DNA of 9,133 nucleotides from JBBTQE01 sp038065775. Lineage in GTDB: Bacteria; Patescibacteriota; Patescibacteriia; Magasanikbacterales; GWA2-37-8. The notes beneath the pieces are model-generated. The model worked only from the letters and a program-made list of their open reading frames with translations, had not been told where the DNA came from and did not search any database. The stretch's first letter is position 1. Every line of letters starts with the position of its first letter. The stretch covers positions 1 through 9,133 of the forward strand of contig JBBTQE010000061.1 in NCBI GenBank assembly GCA_038065775.1, in the 5' to 3' direction. The translations under genes were made by a program, and so were the position numbers. Positions 1-6,284 of the stretch are shown here, in pieces.

Positions 1-158
1 AAGTCCCAACGAAGTTATTAACAAAGTGGTTCCAGCTTAACTTGATTATTTAAACTACTGGTTCAGGGTTAGTTGATTTCCACTTTTTCAAATGGAAATT
101 AACCATTTTGTCAATGGGGTGCATCTCTTTGGGCTAAAATAAGCCTAAATTTCAAATA
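1..158. other. Intergenic region downstream of ileS
   Basis: I see no convincing gene, tRNA or factor-independent terminator here. It contains an imperfect inverted repeat at 67-104 (listed separately), a 4-bp stem GGCT/AGCC at 132-145 with a 6-nt loop just past the ileS stop, and an imperfect direct repeat: TGGTTC...TTGATT at 27-47 recurs at 59-78 with small gaps. None of the stems is followed by a T-run on the minus strand, so how ileS transcription ends is not visible. Confidence 0.5.
67..104. repeat. Imperfect inverted repeat (bulged hairpin)
   Basis: GGTTA (67-71) and ATTTCC (76-81) pair with GGAAATTAACC (94-104). The result is an 11-bp stem with a 4-nt bulge and a 12-nt loop. It lies about 55 nt past the ileS stop. 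It has no adjacent T-run in either direction, so it is not a standard terminator. It could be an RNA 3'-end structure or chance in A+T-rich DNA. Confidence 0.3.
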
Positions 159-3100
159 TTATACCTTTTCCACTTCAATCTTCACTTTCCCTTTCCCAAT
201 CTCAACCTCATCTCCACCATCGCCAGATTCCAATCGTTCCGCCAAAACTGATTTTTTAATCTCCTCGGCGTATTCCACAAACACGGACCTAAGCAATTGG
301 TCATCAGTACCATACTTCACTGCCACCCTGTCCGCAATAGTCAATTTATTATCTTTACGAATTTGATTTATCGTGCGCACGATTTCACGGGCCAGACCTT
401 CTTTTTTCAATTCCCCGGTCACTGTCGCGTCCAGACCAACTCTCAATCCGCCGTCTTCTTTAACAGCGATGCCATCTCCCATCTTTTTAAATTCCAATTT
501 TACTTTTTTAACATTTAATTCATCGGCAATCAATTCCAAATAATCTTTCCCCAACTCCTCGCTAATTAACAATTCACTTAGCGGTTGCCTAACCTTGATT
601 CCTTTTTCCGCGCGCAAAGCCAAACCCATTTCCACGATCTTTCGCGCCAAAATCATATCCCGCAACACATCATCATTAAACAATTTTTTATTAACTTCCG
701 GCCAATTATCAAGATGAACGCTTTCCATTTTTCCACCCACCGCCAAATAAATTTTCTCGGCGATAAATGGAGTAAACGGCGCCATCACTTTGGACAGCTC
801 CAACAAAACTTCGCGCAAAGTCACTGTGGCCTGCTCCTTATCTTTTTCATCCCCACCTTTGAAACGATCGCGCGATCTTCGCACATACCACTGTGATAAT
901 TCGGAAACAAAATCCACAATCGGACGGCTGGCGTCAACGAGTTTATACGCCTCCATTCCGGCTGTGACGTCTTGAATTAAAATCTGTAATTTTGCCAAAA
1001 TCCATTTGTCTAGGATGTTTTTACTTGTCATCCCGAGCGAGGCCTTAGCCGACGAGGGATCTCTGTCCGTTTTTTTACCAGACAGAGATTCCTCCTTCGA
1101 TGTCGGAATGACAGCGCCTGTGCCAGTGCCAGCATACATTAGGTAAAATTCCAGCACGTTATAAACCGTATTCACAACCTTATTATACATCTCCCTCACG
1201 CCGGTTTCTGAAAAATTTAACGCCTCGGCTTGCATCACCGGAGAAGTCGCCAAATAATACCGCATCGCGTCGGCGCCATATTTTTCCAAAAGAATTTCCG
1301 GCTCCGGATAGTTTTTCAAACGCTTGCTCATTTTTTTTCCATCCTCGGCCAGCACTATTCCGTTTACTATCACATTTTTGAACGCGGCCACACTCTTTTT
1401 TACTGGAATAGATGGCTTCTTGCCCATTGTCAAAGCGGTCGCCAAAACATGAAGCGTGTAAAACCACCCGCGCGTCTGATCTTGCCCCTCGGCGATAAAT
1501 TCGGCCGGAAATCCGGATTCAAATTTCTTTTTATTTTCAAAAGGATAATGCATCTGCCCATAAGGCATGCTTCCGGATTCAAACCAGCAATCCAAAACCT
1601 CGGGAATTCTTTTATACTCCTTCCCGTCTTTTTTAATTATCAGTTGATCAATAAAATGCTTGTGCAGATCAAACTCCCGGCCTGACTCATCGGCGTAATA
1701 TGTTTTTGTAATATTGTGATCTATATTTTCCTCTTGAAAATATTTTTCATAACTGATGTTTTGGATTACCTTGCACAAAGCCGCGTTTATTCCGCCATGG
1801 CTGACAATCAAAATCGTTTTGCCTTTATGCTTCTCCAACAATTGATTCACAAACTTTCTGATCCGCTCCACAATTTCAACGCGCGTTTCACCCGTGCTCC
1901 CCAATCGGAAATTAAACCTCTCCTCCAAAGAAGTTATTTTTTTGTATTTTTTGTAATCTTCTTGACCGTGTCGCTCGTCCGGAGTTAAGCCTTCCCACGC
2001 GCCGAACGAATATTCAACCAGCAATGGATCAAAAACAAGTTCTGTTTTTAATTTTTTATTTATTATTTCCGCGGTTCGCTTGGCTCTAAAAATCGGAGAG
2101 CTTATGATTAAATCAATTTTCTGGTCAAACTTCTTTGCCAACTCGACGACTTCCGCCTCGCCTTTTTTTGTTAAATTATCCCCGTCTAAAGCGCTGGTTC
2201 TGACCCCCTTAACATTCGTCTCACTTTCTCCATGGCGCGTAAAAATAATTTTTGTAATTTTTTTACCCGTTAATTCGGCCAGCTCTTTCACGTCGCCAAC
2301 GCAAATCGCTTCGCCATCTTCATTTTCCCAAACTGGAAGCGGCGTTCCCCAATAACGATTGCGGGAAATCGCCCAATCATGCGCGCCTTCCAGCCAAACG
2401 CCAAATCTGCCTTCTTTAATATGCTCCGGCACCCAATTTATCGCTTCATTATTTTTTAAAAGCTCTTTTTTCAATTCCGTAACTTTTATAAACCAGCTTG
2501 ATGTGGCGTAATTTAAAAGCGGAGTGTCGCAACGCCAACAATGCGGATAGCTATGCTCAATTTTTGCTTTGCTGAATAGTTTTCCATTGTGCGCCAGCCA
2601 CTTGATAATTTCCACATCGGCCTTGACCGGCCCTTCCTGCGGAGATCGGTCATCAAAATCCGGAGTGTCTTTTGGCTTCACTTCCATTCCGGCAAAATCC
2701 GTAACTTGCGGAATGAATTTGCCCTCCATCGTAACATGCTGAACCAGAGGCACACCTTCAGCTTTGCCTACATTATAATCATCCTCGCCGAACGCCGGCG
2801 CGATATGCACAACACCGGTGCCGTCAGTCGTGGTAACAAAATCCGCCGCGACAACTCGGAAGCAGTTTGCCGTGTCTTTGAAATATGAAAACAGCGGTTC
2901 ATATTCCAGACCGATCATGCCAGAACCGCTTACTTCTTTTTTTATCTTGTATTTTTTATCTTTAAGAACCGCCTCTGCCCTGTCTTTGGCGACGATATAA
3001 TTTCCATCTTCACCCTCAATGCTTAATATTTGATACTTAATACTTTTATTAATCGCCAACAAAACATTCCCCGGCAAAGTCCACGGCGTCGTTGTCCACG

Positions 3101-3758
3101 CCAAAATATATAAATCCCCGTCAACTTTTAACTTTGAACTTTGAACTTTGAACTTCGCCGTTACAGATATGTCTTTTATATCCTTGTAATTCTGCGTTAC
3201 CTCAAAATTTGAAAGCGGAGTCACGCAACGCGGACAAATATGCATTGCCTTGTGGCCTTTGTAAATTAAATTTTTATCCCAAAGTTGTTTGAAAACCCAC
3301 CATACGCTTTCCATATACGGCAAATCCATTGTTTTGTAATCATTATCCATATCCACCCATCGCCCCATTCGTTTGATGGTTTTTTTCCACTCATCCGCGT
3401 ATCTCAAAACCGCCGAACGGCACGCTTCGTTAAATTTAGCTATGCCGAAATTTTCTATGTCCTTTTTGCTTTGCAAATTTAAATCCTTTTCAATAATATT
3501 CTCCACAGGCAGACCGTGGCAGTCCCAGCCCCATTTGCGTTCAACCCTAAAACCGCGCATTGTCCAAAAACGCGGCACGACATCTTTCATGAGCGAAGCG
3601 ACGATGTGGCCATAATGAGGCAGGCCCGTGGCAAAAGGAGGGCCGTCAAAAAAATGATACGGCTTTTTCTCCGATCTGTTCTCAATGGACTTCTCAAAGC
3701 ATTTATGCTCGTCCCAGTATTTTAAAATTTCTCGTTCTTGTTCATTTGAGTTGTACAT
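159..3758 (-). CDS. ileS: Isoleucyl-tRNA synthetase with an inserted histidine-phosphatase domain
   Basis: Cytoplasmic class I synthetase that charges tRNA-Ile with isoleucine using ATP. Visible in order: HIGH-type PHYGH (47-51); Cys pair CPRC (175-178); editing domain with TTTPWTLPGN (222-231) and GEDDY (324-328); second Cys pair CWRC (407-410); SRNRYWGTPLP (465-474); DCWFESG (723-729); KMSKR (809-813); helical anticodon-binding region from about 915, including WYVRRSRDRF. ISRNRYWG, DCWFESG and the paired CxxC motifs mark the eukaryote/archaeal-like type, which in bacteria is associated with mupirocin tolerance. The length of 1199 aa exceeds the usual ~1030-1050 because of a histidine-phosphatase domain (about 502-690) and a translated palindromic repeat (882-911). 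ATG at 3758 is the first possible ATG, as an in-frame TAA lies at 3768-3770. It starts 2 nt after the upstream gene with no Shine-Dalgarno. The N-terminus is slightly shorter than usual. The synthetase call is secure; the role of the insertion is unknown. Confidence 0.97.
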   Translation of the reverse strand: MYNSNEQEREILKYWDEHKCFEKSIENRSEKKPYHFFDGPPFATGLPHYGHIVASLMKDVVPRFWTMRGFRVERKWGWDCHGLPVENIIEKDLNLQSKKDIENFGIAKFNEACRSAVLRYADEWKKTIKRMGRWVDMDNDYKTMDLPYMESVWWVFKQLWDKNLIYKGHKAMHICPRCVTPLSNFEVTQNYKDIKDISVTAKFKVQSSKLKVDGDLYILAWTTTPWTLPGNVLLAINKSIKYQILSIEGEDGNYIVAKDRAEAVLKDKKYKIKKEVSGSGMIGLEYEPLFSYFKDTANCFRVVAADFVTTTDGTGVVHIAPAFGEDDYNVGKAEGVPLVQHVTMEGKFIPQVTDFAGMEVKPKDTPDFDDRSPQEGPVKADVEIIKWLAHNGKLFSKAKIEHSYPHCWRCDTPLLNYATSSWFIKVTELKKELLKNNEAINWVPEHIKEGRFGVWLEGAHDWAISRNRYWGTPLPVWENEDGEAICVGDVKELAELTGKKITKIIFTRHGESETNVKGVRTSALDGDNLTKKGEAEVVELAKKFDQKIDLIISSPIFRAKRTAEIINKKLKTELVFDPLLVEYSFGAWEGLTPDERHGQEDYKKYKKITSLEERFNFRLGSTGETRVEIVERIRKFVNQLLEKHKGKTILIVSHGGINAALCKVIQNISYEKYFQEENIDHNITKTYYADESGREFDLHKHFIDQLIIKKDGKEYKRIPEVLDCWFESGSMPYGQMHYPFENKKKFESGFPAEFIAEGQDQTRGWFYTLHVLATALTMGKKPSIPVKKSVAAFKNVIVNGIVLAEDGKKMSKRLKNYPEPEILLEKYGADAMRYYLATSPVMQAEALNFSETGVREMYNKVVNTVYNVLEFYLMYAGTGTGAVIPTSKEESLSGKKTDRDPSSAKASLGMTSKNILDKWILAKLQILIQDVTAGMEAYKLVDASRPIVDFVSELSQWYVRRSRDRFKGGDEKDKEQATVTLREVLLELSKVMAPFTPFIAEKIYLAVGGKMESVHLDNWPEVNKKLFNDDVLRDMILARKIVEMGLALRAEKGIKVRQPLSELLISEELGKDYLELIADELNVKKVKLEFKKMGDGIAVKEDGGLRVGLDATVTGELKKEGLAREIVRTINQIRKDNKLTIADRVAVKYGTDDQLLRSVFVEYAEEIKKSVLAERLESGDGGDEVEIGKGKVKIEVEKV
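1026..1113. repeat. Palindromic repeat element inserted in frame in ileS
   Basis: An 88-bp inverted repeat. The left arm starts TGTCATCCCGA and ends GGGATCTCTGTC (1056-1067). The right arm starts GACAGAGATTCC (1081-1092) and ends TCGGAATGACA (1103-1113). Each matching block has one mismatch, and a 13-nt loop separates the arms. It is translated without a break as IleRS residues A882-T911, a low-complexity charged stretch between the end of the catalytic part (FYLMYAG) and NILDKWIL, where ordinary IleRS has no such segment. Arms of the GTCAT[CT]CCGA...GA[GA]GGATCTCTG type occur as dispersed repeats in several bacterial genomes, and Rickettsia and Wolbachia palindromic elements are known to sit inside reading frames. 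Mobility is inferred; only one copy is in this window. Confidence 0.8.
1689..2255 (-). other. Histidine-phosphatase (PGAM-like) domain inserted in IleRS
   Basis: Residues about 502-690 of IleRS form a complete histidine-phosphatase superfamily domain (phosphoglycerate mutase, PhoE and CobC relatives). It begins KIIFTRHGESETN, giving the R508-H509-G510 signature, where H509 would be the phospho-acceptor. The other expected pocket residues are present: R558 in SSPIFRAKRTAE, E582 in LLVEYSFGAWEG as candidate acid, and H654 in LIVSHGG. The synthetase reads normally on both sides: ELAELTGKKITK before it, FDLHKHFIDQLII and then DCWFESG after it. The domain therefore replaces a surface connection (probably CP2) in the second half of the Rossmann core. 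All four catalytic positions are kept, so activity is likely, but substrate and purpose are unknown. Confidence 0.92.
3123..3157. repeat. 7-bp tandem repeat inside ileS
   Basis: Five consecutive 7-nt units of AACTTTG (plus strand): exact at 3130-3136, 3137-3143 and 3144-3150, flanked by one-mismatch units at 3123-3129 and 3151-3157. Seven is not a multiple of three, so three units encode a 7-residue period on the minus strand, read as FKVQSSKLKV (IleRS 203-212). It lies in the linker entering the editing domain, just before GDLYILAWTTTPW. Adding or losing one unit would shift the frame of an essential gene, so copy number must change by threes. Confidence 0.75.
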
Positions 3759-3760
3759 AA

Positions 3761-4156
3761 CTAGATATTATCTACTGGCAACTTTCTCAAATAACTTTCT
3801 ATTTTCCCAATTTCAATATTGATTTTGCCAAATTCTTCTCCTACAAGCCGCTCTCTGACCGTATAAACCCTCTCAATCGCCTCTTCAATTTGCCGTCCCA
3901 AACCATCAACCACAACACCATGATTTATTTTTTCTCTACTTTTCTTTATCTTATTCAACAACCTATTTATCTCCCCAATCTGTTCATGTAAAAAAATCTT
4001 TATCAATTTGTCTTCTACTACTTCCAATAAACTCGGGATACTCCCGCATAGTTTGTTTAACGGAAAAAAAACGCGCGTATCATTTTGATCCCCAGTTTTT
4101 TTGTATTCATTATGCATATCAATGATTACATTACCAAAATCAATCCTTAAAGTCAA
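3761..4156 (-). CDS. Hypothetical helical protein upstream of ileS
   Basis: I do not recognise a family. The 131-aa product is mostly charged, predicted-helical sequence with heptad-like stretches (about 44-78 and 86-127), no membrane segment, no signal peptide and a single cysteine (C37). This suggests a small soluble, possibly coiled-coil protein. It ends in TAG 2 nt before the ileS ATG, so the two are probably co-transcribed and perhaps translationally coupled. The longest frame starts at TTG (4156-4154), bounded by an in-frame TGA upstream. A better start may be ATG at 4117-4115 (residue 14), because the TTG coincides with a -35-like TTGACT followed 17 nt later by TAATGT. No Shine-Dalgarno precedes either start. 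That it is a gene rests on length, lack of a competing frame and tight spacing to ileS. Confidence 0.65.
   Translation of the reverse strand: MTLRIDFGNVIIDMHNEYKKTGDQNDTRVFFPLNKLCGSIPSLLEVVEDKLIKIFLHEQIGEINRLLNKIKKSREKINHGVVVDGLGRQIEEAIERVYTVRERLVGEEFGKINIEIGKIESYLRKLPVDNI
4128..4156 (-). promoter_or_regulatory. Possible promoter for the 131-aa gene and ileS
   Basis: On the minus strand, TTGACT (4156-4151, 5/6 to the -35 consensus) is followed after 17 nt by TAATGT (4133-4128), with TGG just before it resembling an extended -10. The ATG at 4117 would then lie 10 nt past the -10, giving a nearly leaderless transcript and excluding the TTG start. The -10 match is only moderate, so this is tentative. 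Confidence 0.35.
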
Positions 4157-4176
4157 TCTAAAACATTGCCAAAATT

Positions 4177-4207
4177 TTCACAAAAGAGTACAATAAAAGC
4201 ATATAAT
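4177..4207 (+). promoter_or_regulatory. Promoter of the rpiB operon
   Basis: A perfect -10 TATAAT (4202-4207) is preceded by TTCACA (4177-4182), 5/6 to TTGACA, with a longish 19-nt spacer. Transcription would begin near 4213-4216, only a few bases before the rpiB ATG at 4218. There is no room for a Shine-Dalgarno, so the message would be leaderless or nearly so. It is the only strong promoter-like site in the gap between the divergent ileS and rpiB units. Confidence 0.6.
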
Positions 4208-4217
4208 TCGCTTTTAT

Positions 4218-4673
4218 ATGCTCTACATCGCCTCGGATCATGCCGGTTACCAGCTAAAAAGAGAGGTTGTAAAATACTTAAAAACACAGCTTAATAAAGA
4301 AGCGAAGGATTTAGGTCCGACAGCTTTTGTTGAAAATGATGATTTTCCGGATTTTGCTTTCGCCTTGACCAAAGAAGTTGTAAAAAAAGAAGATAATTTT
4401 GGAATATTAATCTGCGGAACCGGTCAAGGAATGTGCATTGCCGCGAATAAAGTAAAAGGCGCCAGGGCGATTATCGGCTATAACATCCAGGCGACGGAGT
4501 TGGGCAGAAAACACAACAACGCCAACATTCTTTGCCTGCCCGGACGCATTTTGCCTTCCGCGGACTTTAGCAATGCCATTGTCAAAAAATTCCTTGAGAC
4601 AAAATTTGACGGAGATGAAAGATTCGTCAGACGAAACAAAAAAATTGAGGAGGCGGAAAATGAAAATGTATGA
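4218..4673 (+). CDS. rpiB: Ribose-5-phosphate isomerase B (RpiB/LacAB family)
   Basis: Interconverts ribose-5-phosphate and ribulose-5-phosphate in the cytoplasmic non-oxidative pentose phosphate pathway. The 151-aa length is normal. Family landmarks: SDHAG with D7 and H8 near the N-terminus, FPDFA (43-47), ILICGTGQGM with C66 at the position of the E. coli catalytic cysteine, AANK (75-78), RKHNNAN with H99, and the C-terminal RFVRRNKKI phosphate-binding region. The pocket cysteine rather than glutamate puts it on the E. coli-like side of the family. LacA/LacB and similar 6-phosphate isomerases share this fold, but the adjacent epimerase gene favours RpiB. It is first in a five-gene run; its TGA overlaps the next ATG by 4 nt. 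The ATG lies 10 nt after a consensus TATAAT, with no Shine-Dalgarno. Confidence 0.93.
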   Translation: MLYIASDHAGYQLKREVVKYLKTQLNKEAKDLGPTAFVENDDFPDFAFALTKEVVKKEDNFGILICGTGQGMCIAANKVKGARAIIGYNIQATELGRKHNNANILCLPGRILPSADFSNAIVKKFLETKFDGDERFVRRNKKIEEAENENV

Positions 4674-5314
4674 TGCCTTTAATCGTTCCAGCAATTTTAA
4701 CGGATAAATTCGAAGACTTCGCGAGCCAATTAAAAAGGATAGAACCTTTTTTTTCTTTTATTCAAATAGACATTATTGATGGATTGTTTTTGCCCTATGA
4801 ATCATTCAGGCAAAGAAATGAATTGAACGAATTAAATTCAAACGCAAAATTTGAATTGCATCTGATGGTGAAAGACCCGATTGCTGAAATTGAAAAATGG
4901 CGAGAAGTTGAAAATGTAACAAATGTTGTCTTCCATATAGAGTCCGGCGCTGATCCGAAAAGATGCGTTGATATTATTAAACAAAACGGCTGGAAAACGG
5001 GGGTCGCGATCAATCCGGAAACAGACATAAAAGTAATTGAGCCGTATGTTTCTCTGGTGGATGAGATTCTTTTTATGACAGTGCAACCGGGCCGGCAGGG
5101 AGCGCGATTTATACCAGAAGTTTTAGAAAAAATTAAAGAATTTAAAAAAACGCATCCGCGCGCGCTTTGCTCGGCTGACGGCGGAATAAACAAAGACACT
5201 ATTTTGGCGGTTCAACAAGCCGGCGCGGAAAAACTCTACATCGGCAGCGCGATTACCATGTCAAAGGACGTGGAAGCGGCGCATCAAGAATTAATAAATG
5301 AAATAGACGACTAA
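4670..5314 (+). CDS. rpe: Ribulose-phosphate 3-epimerase, divergent
   Basis: A (beta/alpha)8-barrel enzyme predicted to interconvert ribulose-5-phosphate and xylulose-5-phosphate. The 214-aa length is normal. Landmarks: QIDIIDG (32-38) containing the proposed catalytic Asp, ELHLMVKDP (62-70), FHIESG (88-93), AINPET (113-118), FMTVQPG (135-141), SADGGIN (168-174) with the second catalytic Asp D170, and phosphate-binding IGSAI (191-195). It is atypical in several places: the usual metal-ligand His of HxDxMDG is Gln32, the usual Ser of PSIL is Ala8, and the GFGGQ loop reads GRQGARF. The other ligands (D34, H64, D170) are kept. Activity on ribulose-5-P is likely, but another ketose phosphate is possible. 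ATG 4670 overlaps the rpiB stop (ATGA); ATG 4673 is an alternative. GAGGAGG at 4647-4653 is too far upstream to serve it directly, so translation is probably coupled. Confidence 0.88.
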   Translation: MMPLIVPAILTDKFEDFASQLKRIEPFFSFIQIDIIDGLFLPYESFRQRNELNELNSNAKFELHLMVKDPIAEIEKWREVENVTNVVFHIESGADPKRCVDIIKQNGWKTGVAINPETDIKVIEPYVSLVDEILFMTVQPGRQGARFIPEVLEKIKEFKKTHPRALCSADGGINKDTILAVQQAGAEKLYIGSAITMSKDVEAAHQELINEIDD

Positions 5315-5322
5315 TAACCAAT

Positions 5323-6270
5323 ATGTACGACTTAATCATCATCGGAGGAGCGGCGGCAGGTTCAAGCGCGGGGATTTACGCCGCAAGGAGAAAGCTTAAT
5401 TTTAAAATGATTGCCATTGATACCGGAGGTGAAGTCGCGCTTTCCGGAGAAGTAAATAACTGGCCCGGCATTTTAACTATTCAAGGATACGAACTCGCGC
5501 AAAAATTTTCCGAACACGTAAAATCATACGATGTCGCCATTGACGAAGGCTGGAAAGTTGAAAAAATTGAAAAAATAAAAAAACATTTCAGCTTGACTTC
5601 CCGCGACGCGACAGGCAAAGAAAAAAAGGACGAGACAAAAACTATAATCATTGCCACCGGAATTCACCCACGGCATCTAAATATTCCCGGAGAGAAAGAA
5701 TTTTATCAAAAAGGCGTAACTTACTGTACGGTCTGCGACGGCCCGCTTTTTAAAAATAAAATTACAGCCACAATCGGTTCGGGCAATTCCGCTCTTGAAT
5801 CGGTTCTGATGATGTCAGGCATCGCCAAAAAGGTTTACTTGCTAAGCAAATTCCCAAACACACCAGAACAAAAAGACGGTTTCCCCAAAGGCGAAGACAT
5901 ACTGATTGAAAAAGTAAAAGCCGCAAAAAATGTTGAGATTATTTACTCGGCAAACACAACGGAGATCGCCGGCGCAAGCAAAGTAACCGGTTTGAAGTAC
6001 AAAGATGAAAGTGGCGAACAAAAAATTGCGATTGACGGGGCGATGGTGCACATCGGTCAACTGCCAAATTCAGATTTTGCCAATGGCAATATAGAAAAAA
6101 ACAAAATCAATGAAATAATTGTTGATGAAAAATGCAGGACAAGCTTGCCCGGCATCTTCGCGGCCGGCGATGTTACAAACGTCGCCTACAAACAAATCGG
6201 AATCGCCGCCGGCCAAGGCATAATTGCCGCCCTGGCCGCGATAGAGTATATTAACAGGTGGAAAGAGTAA
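5323..6270 (+). CDS. trxB: Thioredoxin reductase / AhpF-like disulfide oxidoreductase
   Basis: An FAD flavoprotein that passes electrons from a reduced nicotinamide to a redox Cys pair and on to thioredoxin- or AhpC-type partners in the cytoplasm. The 315-aa length fits low-molecular-weight thioredoxin reductase. Visible: N-terminal FAD site IIGGAAAG (6-13; the middle Gly of GxGxxG is Ala), SGEVNNWPG (41-49), ATGIHPR (111-117), active site CTVCDG (C135, C138), nucleotide-site GSGNSALES (152-160), and GIFAAGDVTNVAYKQIGIA (277-295). The strand after the second Rossmann motif reads VYLLSKFP instead of the HRRxxxR that binds the NADPH 2'-phosphate. Together with the YKQI ending this resembles the C-terminal part of AhpF, suggesting NADH use. 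The N-terminal thioredoxin-like domains of AhpF are absent. It starts 8 nt after rpe with no Shine-Dalgarno. Confidence 0.9.
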   Translation: MYDLIIIGGAAAGSSAGIYAARRKLNFKMIAIDTGGEVALSGEVNNWPGILTIQGYELAQKFSEHVKSYDVAIDEGWKVEKIEKIKKHFSLTSRDATGKEKKDETKTIIIATGIHPRHLNIPGEKEFYQKGVTYCTVCDGPLFKNKITATIGSGNSALESVLMMSGIAKKVYLLSKFPNTPEQKDGFPKGEDILIEKVKAAKNVEIIYSANTTEIAGASKVTGLKYKDESGEQKIAIDGAMVHIGQLPNSDFANGNIEKNKINEIIVDEKCRTSLPGIFAAGDVTNVAYKQIGIAAGQGIIAALAAIEYINRWKE

Positions 6271-6276
6271 TATAAT
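6271..6276 (+). promoter_or_regulatory. TATAAT box before the 104-aa gene
   Basis: A perfect TATAAT directly follows the trxB stop and ends 8 nt before the next ATG (6285), the same geometry as at rpiB. The best -35-like hexamer, TTAACA at 6251-6256, is only 14 nt away, which is short for a standard sigma-70 promoter. It could drive an internal leaderless transcript for the last two genes, or be chance in A+T-rich sequence. Confidence 0.3.
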
Positions 6277-6284
6277 TTTGGAAT

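Noticed and set aside
1230..1685. Open frame of 151 codons on the plus strand within ileS.
   Set aside because: It is antisense to well-conserved IleRS sequence (phosphatase end through KMSKR region) and has no family features. The same applies to the other antisense frames over ileS, rpe, trxB and pfkB.
1689..2255. The phosphatase region as a separate gene or a broken IleRS.
   Set aside because: The frame is continuous on both sides and all synthetase motifs before and after are intact, so it is a domain insertion rather than a split gene.
4647..4707. Strong Shine-Dalgarno-like GAGGAGG (4647-4653) 6 nt before ATG 4660, opening a 15-codon frame ending at 4707.
   Set aside because: The purine run encodes Glu-Glu-Ala in the tail of RpiB, the tiny frame has no recognisable content, and Rpe conservation begins at 4670-4673 in a different frame. 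It may still help load ribosomes near the rpe start.
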